Source: Bacteroidales bacterium (GTDB taxonomy: Bacteria > Bacteroidota > Bacteroidia > Bacteroidales > VadinHA17). From it: DNA of 20,443 nt. The translations under genes were made by a program, and so were the position numbers. The stretch lies in the NCBI GenBank assembly GCA_016936695.1, contig JAFGXK010000089.1, positions 1 through 20,443 on the forward strand. Reading direction: 5' to 3'. The notes under the pieces were generated by a model. The model searched no databases. It had not been told where the DNA came from and saw nothing but the letters and a program-made list of their open reading frames with translations. Of the stretch, positions 1 to 8,870 are shown piece by piece. Numbering within the stretch: the stretch's first letter is position 1; each line of letters opens with the position of its first letter.

Positions 1-1779
1 AATGGCAGAACTCATGCACCTGTTCCTTTTTATGTTTCCGACAGGGGATATGGAGTCTTTATCAATAGCTCAAGATACCTTACCGTATATGCAGGTACCG
101 GTGTGAGAAGGGATAGCCCCGAAGCGCCTGAGGAGCGTGACCGGAATACTGACAGGGAATGGTCTGCCCAGCCATACTCAGATGCTGTCGAGATACTTGT
201 TCCGACCGAAGGGGTTGATGTATACATTTTTGCCGGACCTTCAATGCTTGATGCAATCAGGAGGTACAACCTTTATTCCGGAGGTGGATGTCTGCCGCCA
301 AGGTGGGGCCTTGGATTCACACAGAGAGTTCCCACACTTTTTACTGCTGGTCAGGTGATAGAGGAAGCAGGAGAATTTGAAAAACGTGGTTTCCCTCTTG
401 ATTTTATAGGTCTGGAACCCGGATGGCAAAGCAGGTCTTATCCATGTACGCTTGAATGGGATACGATACGATATCCTGACCCTCAGTCATTTATACAAAT
501 TATGGCTGATATGAAAATCAGGCTTAACCTATGGACTAATCCCTATATCTCATCAAGGTCGTCATTATACGATAGTATTTTACCATTTACCGGTTCACAT
601 ACAGTTTGGGGCGGGGTCGTGCCTGACCTTACAATCCCGGAAGCAGTGGATATATTCTCAAACCACATAGATAAAAACCAGATTGAAATAGGCATTAGCG
701 GTTACAAGATCGACGAGTGTGACGGCTATGACAAATGGCTCTGGCCCGATGTGGCATTATTTCCATCGGGAAACACCTCTGAACAGTTACGGCAGACTTA
801 CGGCCTGTTCCTTCAGAAAATGACTACTGATCTCTACCGCCAAAAGAATAAGCGTACCTATGGCCTGGTGAGAGCATCAAACGGAGGTGGTTCTTCATTC
901 CCCTATGTGATATATAATGATTATTACAGTCATGAGGATTTCATTACAGCTTTAATAAACAGCGGCTACAGCGGCGTTCTCTGGACACCTGAAGTCCGAA
1001 GCTCAAAAACAGGCGAAGAATGGCTGAGACGTTTCCAGACAGTCTGCTTCTCTCCGATGGCAATGATAAATGCATGGGCCAGCGGAACCAAACCATGGTC
1101 ATTCACGGAAGTTGAGGACGAAGTTAAAGAGTACGCCCTGCTCAGGATGCAGCTTATCCCCTATCTGTATTCAGAATTCGCAAAATATCATTTTCATGGG
1201 ACACCACCTTTCAGAGGCATGAATACAGAACCGGGATTTGATCCGAAAGTAACGAAAGATATCAGTAACTCCGGTATAGAAGATAATCCATATAATGAAG
1301 CAGTTATAAAGGAAATAAAGGACCAGTATATGGCCGGTGAATACATACTTGTTGCACCAGTTTTTGCCGGTATAGTAACAAGGGATGTTGTTCTTCCACA
1401 GGGAAAATGGTTCGATTTCTACACCGGAGAATATGCCGGAGACGGTGAAGTGATCAGGATTACCCCGGGTCTTTCCAGAATGCCTGTTTACGTGAAAGAC
1501 GGTGGAATAATCCCTATGATGAAGCCTGAACTGCATGCACCGTCTGCCGGACAGAAATATGATCTTGAAATAAGACATTATGGCACAAGTGAAGGCAGTT
1601 ATATGATCTATGATGACGATGGCGAAACTTATGATTATGAAAAAGGTATATTTTCATGGCGTGAAATAAAGGTTACGACCGATAAGAAAGGAAGACCGTA
1701 TGGAACAATGGAAAAGGCGCAAAATGGAAAACCGGACAATATAGGAAAGGTGACATGGAGGTTTATGTCCTTTAAATAA
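1..1779 (+). CDS. Glycoside hydrolase family 31 protein (5' end cut by window)
   Basis: The frame is open from base 1, so this is the C-terminal 592 residues of a longer enzyme; the GTG at 103 is internal, because the residues before it (PVPFYVSDRGYGVFINSS) match the usual N-terminal beta-sandwich of GH31. The (beta/alpha)8 core follows. The likely nucleophile is the Asp of GYKIDECDG (codon 712-714). The likely acid/base is the Asp of VIYNDYY (codon 919-921), after the RASNGGGSSFP stretch that replaces the common RS..G.Q.YP motif. A beta-sandwich C-terminus holds LVAPVFAG and YDDDGETYDYEKG, both typical of the family. GH31 enzymes are retaining alpha-glycosidases, mostly alpha-glucosidases or alpha-xylosidases; the substrate cannot be read from sequence here. 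The signal peptide, if any, lies outside the window. It precedes the rhamnosidase operon on the same strand, so a role in the same glycan pathway is plausible. Confidence 0.9.
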   Translation, partial: NGRTHAPVPFYVSDRGYGVFINSSRYLTVYAGTGVRRDSPEAPEERDRNTDREWSAQPYSDAVEILVPTEGVDVYIFAGPSMLDAIRRYNLYSGGGCLPPRWGLGFTQRVPTLFTAGQVIEEAGEFEKRGFPLDFIGLEPGWQSRSYPCTLEWDTIRYPDPQSFIQIMADMKIRLNLWTNPYISSRSSLYDSILPFTGSHTVWGGVVPDLTIPEAVDIFSNHIDKNQIEIGISGYKIDECDGYDKWLWPDVALFPSGNTSEQLRQTYGLFLQKMTTDLYRQKNKRTYGLVRASNGGGSSFPYVIYNDYYSHEDFITALINSGYSGVLWTPEVRSSKTGEEWLRRFQTVCFSPMAMINAWASGTKPWSFTEVEDEVKEYALLRMQLIPYLYSEFAKYHFHGTPPFRGMNTEPGFDPKVTKDISNSGIEDNPYNEAVIKEIKDQYMAGEYILVAPVFAGIVTRDVVLPQGKWFDFYTGEYAGDGEVIRITPGLSRMPVYVKDGGIIPMMKPELHAPSAGQKYDLEIRHYGTSEGSYMIYDDDGETYDYEKGIFSWREIKVTTDKKGRPYGTMEKAQNGKPDNIGKVTWRFMSFK

Positions 1780-1818
1780 AATCCTCAGGATTGTGCTGTA
1801 TTGCATAATGTATTCGTG

Positions 1819-2135
1819 ATGAAAAAGCGTTTGCTGGTAGATTCGGATCGCTTGCGACTGAATTTCCGGAGTGCATGACAGACAAGCAGATGTGGATACA
1901 CGAAAACTTTCCGTTCATATCCTGGAAACAGATAGTGTTTTGCGGCGATAAGAATATGATAAAAGCCGATATTATGATCGATGACCACTTCAAAAATCTT
2001 GACAACTTCGACGGCCTGACGATACTATTCACTCAGCCTCATAACATACTCGTCGAATATTCCAGACATACAAGAGTGAATTCGTGGGAAGAAATAGAAA
2101 AACTTCTGACATGGCAGGGCTTTTATCATAATTAA
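1819..2135 (+). pseudogene. Remnant of a 5'(3')-deoxyribonucleotidase (NT5C family), internally deleted
   Basis: From 1848 to 2135 one frame encodes SLATEFPECMTDKQMW, then FPFISWKQIVFCGDKN, KADIMIDDHFKNLDNF and ILFTQPHN, which I recognise as the C-terminal half of bacterial 5'(3')-deoxyribonucleotidases (HAD fold, about 180 residues; the DD of IMIDDH belongs to the metal-binding motif). The N-terminal DxDxV motif with the catalytic Asp is missing from that frame. Just upstream, in another frame, an ATG at 1819 starts MKKRLLVDSD, which resembles the family's usual first residues (KKxxxVDMD). The simplest reading is an out-of-frame internal deletion of roughly 90-100 codons with its junction near 1845-1850. 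An open reading from the ATG at 1875 would give an 86-residue protein without a catalytic centre. The family match is from memory of conserved motifs; the deletion model is inference. Confidence 0.6.
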
Positions 2136-2160
2136 CCCGTGCGACAGACAGAACTGGGTA

Positions 2161-2190
2161 TTTGATACAGTACCAAAATTTATATCTTTG
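2161..2190 (+). promoter_or_regulatory. Bacteroidota-type promoter for the 2218-8863 operon
   Basis: TTTG at 2161-2164 and TATCTTTG at 2183-2190 match the Bacteroidota -33 (TTTG/TTG) and -7 (TAnnTTTG) elements, with an 18-bp spacer inside the known range. Transcription would start near 2197, giving a short leader of about 20 nt before the ATG at 2218. Confidence 0.65.
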
Positions 2191-2217
2191 GAAGAACCAA
2201 CCTGAAAAACTTAATAA

Positions 2218-3333
2218 ATGGAAAAAGACCTCAAACCGAAACGCCTTTACTCCCTTGATGCCCTCAGAGGATTTGACATGTTCTGGATAATGGGCGGTGA
2301 AGCAATTTTTGCCGGACTGGCAAGTCTGACAGGATGGCCCGTGCTTAAATGGTGGGCAAATCAGCTTGAACATGTAGAGTGGCACGGATTCCAGTTTTAT
2401 GACATGATATTTCCTCTGTTCCTTTTTATCGCCGGAATATCGTTCCCCTTTTCCATGGCAAAACGTATCGCCAACAACCAGTCAAGGAGCGCTGTTTACA
2501 GGCACGTGATATACCGCGGATTGATCCTGGTGCTGCTGGGAATCCTTTATAACAACGGAGTAAGGTTTAATCTCGGGGAACTTCGCTACGGAAGCGTACT
2601 CGGCAGAATTGGTCTTGCCTGGATGTTCGCTGCGCTGATATTCATGAACACTAAACTGACCTGGAGAATAGTCTGGTTCTGGGTCATTCTTATAGGATAC
2701 TGGCTTCTGCTGCTTCTGTTTCCTGCTCACGATCTGGGCTCTTCTGATCCATTCTCACAAACGGGCAATCTTGCCAGTTACATCGACAGGATTCTGATGC
2801 CCGGAAGACTGTATCTTGGCAACCACGACCCCGAAGGACTATTCAGCACGATACCTGCAATAGGTACCGCTCTTCTTGGAATGTTCACGGGAGAATTCAT
2901 GAAATCGGATTACCTGAGCAGCAAAAAAATCAAAAAGGTACTGTACCTGGCCGGAGCTGCAATATTGCTGATGATCCTGGGCAGGATCTGGCACCAGTTC
3001 TTCCCTATCAACAAGAACATCTGGAGCAGTTCATTCGTAATTTATGTAGGAGGTCTGAGCATGCTTCTCTTTGCCATCTTTTATCTCATTATCGACGTCT
3101 GGAATTTCAGGAAATGGGCCTTCTTTTTCGTCGTCATCGGGATGAATCCAATTACGATCTACCTCGCCAGGAAGATAATCAACTTCAACCGGGCATCGGA
3201 TTTCTTCTTCGGCGGTTTCGTTAAGGTACTTCCGGAAGCATGGACTCCACTTATCAACGGTATAGGAATAACCGCAGTGGGATGGGTTTTCCTGTACATA
3301 CTTTATAAAAAGAAGATCTTCCTGAAGGTATAA
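2218..3333 (+). CDS. HGSNAT-like membrane acyltransferase (DUF5009 / heparan-alpha-glucosaminide N-acetyltransferase type)
   Basis: This is a 371-residue polytopic inner-membrane protein with about ten hydrophobic segments. The N-terminal signature SLDALRGFDMFWI (residues 12-24) and the HGFQFYDMIFPLFLF segment with a conserved His (about residue 56) are hallmarks of the YeiB / HGSNAT-like acyltransferase group. The lysosomal relative moves acetyl groups from cytosolic acetyl-CoA through the membrane to terminal glucosamine. Bacterial members are poorly characterised, so the acceptor here is unknown. A promoter lies 28 bases before the start, and the gene leads an operon with GH105, GH106 and GH5 genes, so it may act on sugars from the same glycan. 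A short charged C-terminus (KKKIFLKV) follows the last helix. Family assignment is firm; acetyl-CoA use and substrate are inferred. Confidence 0.8.
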   Translation: MEKDLKPKRLYSLDALRGFDMFWIMGGEAIFAGLASLTGWPVLKWWANQLEHVEWHGFQFYDMIFPLFLFIAGISFPFSMAKRIANNQSRSAVYRHVIYRGLILVLLGILYNNGVRFNLGELRYGSVLGRIGLAWMFAALIFMNTKLTWRIVWFWVILIGYWLLLLLFPAHDLGSSDPFSQTGNLASYIDRILMPGRLYLGNHDPEGLFSTIPAIGTALLGMFTGEFMKSDYLSSKKIKKVLYLAGAAILLMILGRIWHQFFPINKNIWSSSFVIYVGGLSMLLFAIFYLIIDVWNFRKWAFFFVVIGMNPITIYLARKIINFNRASDFFFGGFVKVLPEAWTPLINGIGITAVGWVFLYILYKKKIFLKV

Positions 3334-3344
3334 TCTCTGTTCAA

Positions 3345-3393
3345 AATCACAAATCACAATTCACAAATCACAATTCACAATTCACAAATCACC
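3345..3393 (+). repeat. Heptamer tandem repeat AWTCACA, 7 copies
   Basis: Seven head-to-tail 7-bp units (AATCACA or ATTCACA, the last ending in C) fill most of the 72-bp gap between the acyltransferase and the GH105 gene, ending 12 bases before the GH105 start codon. The unit is not a multiple of three and the tract is noncoding. Copy-number change would alter the leader length or structure, not a protein. Confidence 0.9.
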
Positions 3394-3405
3394 AAAATCA
3401 GAATT

Positions 3406-4788
3406 ATGCACAAGATTATGGTTCTCCTGATGGCTCTGCTGACAGCATCCGGCATACGCGGGGCAGCGCAGGAAACTGCGGTGAAAATAACTGACACCAA
3501 CACCCCTCTCCATGCCATGAAACCCGATTATCCGGTTCCATACGGTCCTGCAGCAGCTGAGGAAATCAAGGCGGTGCTTGACCGTCTGCTGAATTATCTC
3601 GATGCTTCCACTCCCGCCAGAATGATTGACAGCAAAACAAAGACTGAGTTAAATACCGGGGACGGCCTGACCCGTACTGCCATTTTTGAACCAGGGGTAT
3701 TCAGGCTCATCAGCTATGAATGGGGGGTAACCTATGGAGCTATGTTGCTTGCCGGTGAAGCAACGGGAGATGACCGGTTCACCGGATACACCCTCAAAAG
3801 AATGGAACTGATATCGAATGTTGCAAATTATTACCGATCGCTCGACATGCCCGCCGAAAGAATGAACAATCCCGTCGGATCGGTTCTCGAGCCTCGGGCG
3901 CTTGATGATGCCGGATCGATGTGTTCGGCCATGATCAAGACAATAAATGCAGGCGGAAGCGGATCGCTGCGACCTTTGACAGACAACTATATCGACTATA
4001 TCTCGAATAAGCAGCAAAGGCTTCAGGACGGCACTCTTGCCCGTAACAGACCTTTGCCCAACACCCTGTGGCTCGACGACCTTTATATGAGCGTCCCGGC
4101 CCTTGCCCGGATGGGAAAACTGACAGGCGACAACGATTATTATGAGGATGCCTGCAAACAGATCATTCAGTTTTCAGGGAGGATGTTCAATTCAGGAAAG
4201 GGTATCTGGATGCATGGCTGGGTGGAAGATATGGATCCTCACCCTGAGTTTCACTGGGCACGCTGCAATGGATGGGCGATGCTTGCCATGACTGAGCTGC
4301 TCGATGTACTGCCTGAAGGCTACCCCCTGAAGAAGGACATTCTCAATCTCTATCGTGCACATGTTAAAGGAGTCGCCTCATTCCAGTCGGGATCAGGATT
4401 CTGGCATCAGCTTCTCGACCGGAACGATTCCTACCCCGAGACATCGGCTACAGCAATATTCACATATTGCATTGCCCACGGGGTAAATATGGGCTGGATC
4501 GATTCAAAGGCCTATGGTCCGGCAGCGGTACTAGGATGGAATGCCGTACAGACAAAGGTCAATGAAGAGGGTCAGGTTGAAGGAACATGTGTCGGCACCG
4601 GGATGGCATTTGATCCGGCATTCTACTACCACCGTCCGGTCCATCCCGCTGCAGCTCACGGTTATGGTCCGGTCATCTTGGCCGGAGCCGAGATGCTTAA
4701 GCTGACCAGAAATTTTGAGATAGAGATCAACGATTCAGCAGTTATGTTCTACAAACCGGGGACCGACTGGAGGAATTACAGATATTGA
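3406..4788 (+). CDS. GH105/GH88-type unsaturated uronyl hydrolase, exported
   Basis: A 460-residue protein with an N-terminal Sec signal (MHKIMVLLMALLTASGIRGA, cleavage near residue 20) and an (alpha/alpha)6-barrel enzyme of the YteR type. Visible marks are YEWGVTYGAM (104-113), the catalytic-region motif WLDDLYMSVPALARMG (222-237) and WARCNGWAMLAMTELL. GH105 and GH88 enzymes hydrate the double bond of delta-4,5-unsaturated uronic acids at the non-reducing end of lyase products, freeing for example rhamnose-linked units. An insertion of about 75 residues (roughly 145-220) between the YEWG motif and the WLDD motif makes it longer than the compact 370-residue family members. It is the second gene of the operon, with 43 bp to the GH106 gene. 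GH105 is preferred over GH88 because of the rhamnosidase partner; the exact substrate is inferred. Confidence 0.85.
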   Translation: MHKIMVLLMALLTASGIRGAAQETAVKITDTNTPLHAMKPDYPVPYGPAAAEEIKAVLDRLLNYLDASTPARMIDSKTKTELNTGDGLTRTAIFEPGVFRLISYEWGVTYGAMLLAGEATGDDRFTGYTLKRMELISNVANYYRSLDMPAERMNNPVGSVLEPRALDDAGSMCSAMIKTINAGGSGSLRPLTDNYIDYISNKQQRLQDGTLARNRPLPNTLWLDDLYMSVPALARMGKLTGDNDYYEDACKQIIQFSGRMFNSGKGIWMHGWVEDMDPHPEFHWARCNGWAMLAMTELLDVLPEGYPLKKDILNLYRAHVKGVASFQSGSGFWHQLLDRNDSYPETSATAIFTYCIAHGVNMGWIDSKAYGPAAVLGWNAVQTKVNEEGQVEGTCVGTGMAFDPAFYYHRPVHPAAAHGYGPVILAGAEMLKLTRNFEIEINDSAVMFYKPGTDWRNYRY

Positions 4789-4831
4789 CCAAACCATCCG
4801 GAATTTCGAAATTAAGTATCAACCCTGCACC

Positions 4832-7663
4832 ATGAAGAAAAAGATACTGTTTTTAATGCTGCTTGTCTCACAGTTGCTTCCTGCACAGCAGATAGCCTGG
4901 CCTGAGATTACGAGTGAGAACAAGCCATGGACCCGCTGGTGGTGGCCGGGAAGCATAGTTACAAAGCCTGACCTCACCGCCGCGATGGAGAAATACCACA
5001 ATGCCGGTCTGGGTGGTATGGAGATCGCAGTGATCTACGGTGTAAAAGGGCAGGAAGACAAGTCCATCAATTACCTGTCGCCACTTTGGATGGACATGTT
5101 TACCCATGTCCTGAAAGAAGGCGAGCGTCTCGATCTTGGGATAGAACTCGCCAACGCATCAGGATGGCCCTTCGGAGGACCGTGGGTCAGTCCGGCCGAT
5201 GCCACCAAGAATGTCAACTACAAGACCTGGCCAAAAGCCGGAGGCGATTCACTGACAGAAAAGGTCGAGTTCATCCAGCAGTCTCTTGTAAGGTCTGTAG
5301 GTGAAAGGCCCGACATAAATAAGCTTAAAGATCCGATCAGCCAGAACGACAATCTCCAGCGGTATGCCCTCGACCAGATCAGGTTTGAAAAGCCCATTCC
5401 GCTGAAAACCCTGATGGCATATTCCGACAGCGGCATCGTAGCAGATCTGACAGGATTTGTCACCCCCGAAGGAAAACTCGACTGGACAGCCCCGCCCGGA
5501 AAGTGGACGCTTTACGGCGTTTTTCAGGGATGGCACGGAAAAATGGCTGAACGAGCCGGTCCGGGAGGCGAGGGAGAAGTAATTGATCATTTCTCGGGAC
5601 TGGCAATTGACAATTATCTGAAGCATTTCGACACCATATTCAAGGACTATGATATAAAGTCGCTCCGGGGTTATTTCAATGACTCATATGAAGTTGATGA
5701 CGCCTCAGGTCAGGCCGACTGGACGAACGATCTCTTCAGCGAGTTCATCATCAGGAGAGGATACGATCTGAGGGGCCATCTTCCGGCGCTTTTTCAGAAA
5801 GATGATCCTGAGAAAAACGAAAGAGTGCTCTCCGATTACCGTCAGACCATCTCCGATCTGATACTCGCAAAATTCACAACACACTGGACGGAATGGGCTC
5901 ACCGGCAGGGCAAGACAACCAGAAACCAGGCTCACGGATCGCCAGGCAATATACTCGATCTTTATGCAGCAGTCGACATACCCGAAACCGAAGGCAACGA
6001 ACTGACAAGACTCAAATTTGCATCGTCGGCTGCAAATGTTACCGGAAAGAAATATGCATCATGTGAAGCAGCAACATGGCTGAATGAACATTTCCTGTCA
6101 TCGCTGGGCGATATCCGGAAAGCAGTGGACCTGTTCTTTCTTGCCGGGATAAACCATGTATTTTACCATGGAACATGCTACTCACCTCAGGACGAACCCT
6201 GGCCCGGATTCCTCTTCTATGCAGCTGTCGAGCTTACGCCGGTCAATCCGCTCTGGCACGATTTCAGCGGACTCAACAAATATGTATCAAGAGTGCAGTC
6301 GTTCCTTCAGCAGGGAATGGCCGACAACGACATACTGCTTTACTTCCCGGTCTTCGACAGGTATGCAGACTATGGAAGAGGAATGCTCGAGCATTTTGAC
6401 GCCATAAGTCCGGCTTTCAACGGGACACCCTTCAGGACGGCTGCCGATGAAATGATAAGGAAAGGATACGGATTCGACTACATCTCCGACCTTCAGCTGA
6501 CAAACACAATACCGCTCGGAGGACTTCTCCAGACCGAGGGAAATGTTTACGGCACCATAGTAGTACCCGAGTGCAAATACATACCCGTTGAAACGTTTTC
6601 ACAACTACTGAGACTTGCCAATGAAGGATCAAAGGTGATATTCCTTGGCAACCTCCCGGAGAACATATCCGGATGGGGCGACGCAGAGGAAAAAACAGCA
6701 TTTTTTGAAACACTCAAATCAGGGATCCGTTTTGCCCCTACAAACAATCCGCAGGTGATGAAAGCAAGCTACGGCGAAGGATCGCTGATCACCGGCAGTA
6801 ACCTTGAGCAGCTCATGATCTTTGCAGGAATACCGAGAGAAACCATGACCGATCACGGACTTGACTTTGCCAGGCGGCAGAACCTTGATGGAACAGTATA
6901 CTTCATTACAAATCAGAGCGACAAGCCCTTTGACGGCTGGGTATCCCTTCAGGCAAGCGGCGGATCAGCAGCCATTTTCAATCCGATAGACGACAGGCTG
7001 GGGCTGGCAAAGATCAGGATAACAGCCGGCAGCAACCTGGAAGTATACCTGAGGATCGATCCGGATGAATCGCTGATTATACAAACCTACGAAACAGTAC
7101 AAAAGGGCAAACCCTACCAGTTTTATGATCCAGTCTCCGCTCCTGCCCCGGTAAAAGGCACATGGAAAGTTGAATTCATTGATGGTGGGCCTTCACTTCC
7201 AGCATCTGTGGAGAGTGCAGGTCCGGTTTCCTGGACAAGTCTTGAAGGCGATGAATATCAGAACTTTTCAGGCACTGCCCGGTATACTGTATATTTCAAA
7301 AAACCTGCAGTTAAAGGAGATGCCTGGCTCCTGGATCTGGGGAAAGTATATAACAGCGCCAGTGTTATGCTTAACGGGAAGAAGGTTGCCGTTCTTCCCG
7401 GTCCGGGGTTCTCTGTAGTCATCGGCAAGAAATTGTTAAAAGCGAATAATTCTCTTTTGCTAGAGGTTTCAAACCTTATGGCTAACAGGATTGCATGGAT
7501 GGACAGAAACGGTGTCCAGTGGAAGAAATTCTATAATGTTAATATGGCTGCCCGGCTGAGAGAGAATAATAAGAATGGTGTGTTTGACGCTTCGGCATGG
7601 GAACCTCTTGAATCGGGACTGCCCGGACCGGTCACAATCACACCCCTTAAAAAGATCAGATAA
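4832..7663 (+). CDS. GH106 alpha-L-rhamnosidase, exported
   Basis: A 943-residue protein with a signal peptide (residues 1-18, ending LLPAQ) followed by the GH106 opening motif NKPWTRWWWPGS (about 30-41), which I recognise from the Glyco_hydro_106 family. The TIM-barrel core includes ELANASGWPFGGPWV, RGYFNDSYEVDD and DIPETEGNE. Acidic residues in the last two are candidate catalytic or calcium-binding residues, but I cannot assign them with certainty. The C-terminal 180 residues form a beta-sandwich, galactose-binding-like region (SASVMLNGKKVAVL, LEVSNLMANRIAWMDR). Family members are inverting alpha-L-rhamnosidases acting on rhamnogalacturonan and related glycans; BT0986 of Bacteroides thetaiotaomicron is the reference. 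Spacing to the neighbours is 43 and 30 bp, so it is co-transcribed with the GH105 and GH5 genes. The length is usual for the family. Confidence 0.9.
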   Translation: MKKKILFLMLLVSQLLPAQQIAWPEITSENKPWTRWWWPGSIVTKPDLTAAMEKYHNAGLGGMEIAVIYGVKGQEDKSINYLSPLWMDMFTHVLKEGERLDLGIELANASGWPFGGPWVSPADATKNVNYKTWPKAGGDSLTEKVEFIQQSLVRSVGERPDINKLKDPISQNDNLQRYALDQIRFEKPIPLKTLMAYSDSGIVADLTGFVTPEGKLDWTAPPGKWTLYGVFQGWHGKMAERAGPGGEGEVIDHFSGLAIDNYLKHFDTIFKDYDIKSLRGYFNDSYEVDDASGQADWTNDLFSEFIIRRGYDLRGHLPALFQKDDPEKNERVLSDYRQTISDLILAKFTTHWTEWAHRQGKTTRNQAHGSPGNILDLYAAVDIPETEGNELTRLKFASSAANVTGKKYASCEAATWLNEHFLSSLGDIRKAVDLFFLAGINHVFYHGTCYSPQDEPWPGFLFYAAVELTPVNPLWHDFSGLNKYVSRVQSFLQQGMADNDILLYFPVFDRYADYGRGMLEHFDAISPAFNGTPFRTAADEMIRKGYGFDYISDLQLTNTIPLGGLLQTEGNVYGTIVVPECKYIPVETFSQLLRLANEGSKVIFLGNLPENISGWGDAEEKTAFFETLKSGIRFAPTNNPQVMKASYGEGSLITGSNLEQLMIFAGIPRETMTDHGLDFARRQNLDGTVYFITNQSDKPFDGWVSLQASGGSAAIFNPIDDRLGLAKIRITAGSNLEVYLRIDPDESLIIQTYETVQKGKPYQFYDPVSAPAPVKGTWKVEFIDGGPSLPASVESAGPVSWTSLEGDEYQNFSGTARYTVYFKKPAVKGDAWLLDLGKVYNSASVMLNGKKVAVLPGPGFSVVIGKKLLKANNSLLLEVSNLMANRIAWMDRNGVQWKKFYNVNMAARLRENNKNGVFDASAWEPLESGLPGPVTITPLKKIR

Positions 7664-7693
7664 ATAGCTATAATATACTTATAATCAACCTCC

Positions 7694-8863
7694 ATGAAAC
7701 CAAAAAAGATCAACCGCAGGATATTCCTCAGGAATACTGCCGCAGCGGCAGCCGGACTTGCATTATCCGGCTCATCTGCATGGGCCGGCTCTTCCGAAAG
7801 TCCGGCAATAAAGAACAAACTTCCCCGCTGGAAGGGGTTCAATCTCCTTGACCTCTTCTCCCCCACTCCGCCGCAGAATCCGGGTTCAAACAGAACCACC
7901 GAAGAGGATCTTAAATGGATGGAAGACTGGGGCTTTGATTTTGTAAGGATCCCTATGGCATATCCTAGGTATTTATCGTTCGACAGGTCAAGGGATATCA
8001 CAAAGGATGAGATCTGCAATTTTGACCAGAAGGTACTGGAAGAGATTGACAACCTGATCTATATGGCAAACAGGCATAACCTGCATGTGAGTCTCAACCT
8101 TCACAGGGGGCCTGGCTACTGCATCAACGCCGGATTTCATGAGCCTTTTAACCTGTGGAAGGACAAGGAAGCCCAGGATGCATTCTTTGCTCACTGGAAC
8201 ATGTGGGCTGAAAGATACAAGGACATCTCTCATGAGAAACTGAGCTTCGACCTGCTGAATGAGCCGGCCTACATCGAGGATATGAATGACCAGTTTGCAC
8301 AGAAGGGACCTGTTCCGGGAGACATTTACCTCAAGGTGGCTGTCGGTGCCTCCGATGAAATATGGAAATACAACAAAAAACGCCTGATCGTGGCCGACGG
8401 CAACAGCGGCGGAAGCAATGTGATACCCGAGCTGGCTGATCTGAATATTGCCCAGAGCTGCCGCGCGTACTATCCGCATTATGTGTCGCACTACCAGGCT
8501 TCATGGGTGTGGAAGAATCCTGCTGATGCTCCCATGCCGGTATGGCCAGGTGTTATCGACGGCAAACAGTTCGGGCGTGTCCAGCTTGAGGAGTTCTACA
8601 AGCCATGGCTTGAACTGGTCGACAAGGGCGTGGGTGTTCACTGCGGTGAAGGCGGATGCTACAATAAAACTCCGCACAATGTATTTCTGGCATGGTTCGG
8701 CGACATTCTCGACATACTTACGCCTCACAACATCGGCTATGCTCTCTGGAATTTCAGGGGCGACTTCGGGATACTTGATTCACGCAGGACCGATATTGAC
8801 TATACCGACTGGTATGGTCACAAGCTCGACGGGAAACTGCTCGAACTGCTTAAGAGGTATTAG
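7694..8863 (+). CDS. GH5 family glycoside hydrolase with Tat-like signal
   Basis: A 389-residue enzyme. The leader carries the twin-arginine motif NRRIFLRN (residues 7-14), a hydrophobic Ala-rich stretch and SSAWAG, consistent with Tat export and cleavage near residue 31. The (beta/alpha)8 core shows FDFVRIPM (strand 2), SLNLHRGPGY (strand 3), SFDLLNEP with acid/base Glu at residue 190, and VHCGEGGCYN with nucleophile Glu at residue 319. These are the two retaining catalytic glutamates of clan GH-A family 5. Many GH5 enzymes are endo-acting beta-glucanases or mannanases, but subfamilies acting on other glycans exist and this subfamily cannot be named from motifs alone. It is the last gene of the + strand operon, 30 bp after GH106. 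The three other exported hydrolases and hydrolase-like proteins of these operons use Sec or lipoprotein signals, so the Tat-like leader stands out. Confidence 0.85.
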   Translation: MKPKKINRRIFLRNTAAAAAGLALSGSSAWAGSSESPAIKNKLPRWKGFNLLDLFSPTPPQNPGSNRTTEEDLKWMEDWGFDFVRIPMAYPRYLSFDRSRDITKDEICNFDQKVLEEIDNLIYMANRHNLHVSLNLHRGPGYCINAGFHEPFNLWKDKEAQDAFFAHWNMWAERYKDISHEKLSFDLLNEPAYIEDMNDQFAQKGPVPGDIYLKVAVGASDEIWKYNKKRLIVADGNSGGSNVIPELADLNIAQSCRAYYPHYVSHYQASWVWKNPADAPMPVWPGVIDGKQFGRVQLEEFYKPWLELVDKGVGVHCGEGGCYNKTPHNVFLAWFGDILDILTPHNIGYALWNFRGDFGILDSRRTDIDYTDWYGHKLDGKLLELLKRY

Positions 8864-8870
8864 GAAAAAG

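Noticed and set aside
1171..1578. 135-residue open frame on the - strand inside the GH31 gene
   Set aside because: Antisense shadow of a clearly conserved coding region, without its own recognisable motifs.
1780..1792. Terminator after the GH31 gene (AATCC-TCA-GGATT)
   Set aside because: A 5-bp AT-containing stem with a 3-nt loop and no T-run is too weak to call.
3345..3393. CRISPR array
   Set aside because: Units are 7 bp, head to tail, without spacers; likewise for the other short-unit tracts.
7531..8052. 173-residue - strand open frame across the GH106/GH5 junction
   Set aside because: Antisense to two well-supported genes; its length reflects codon bias on the coding strand.
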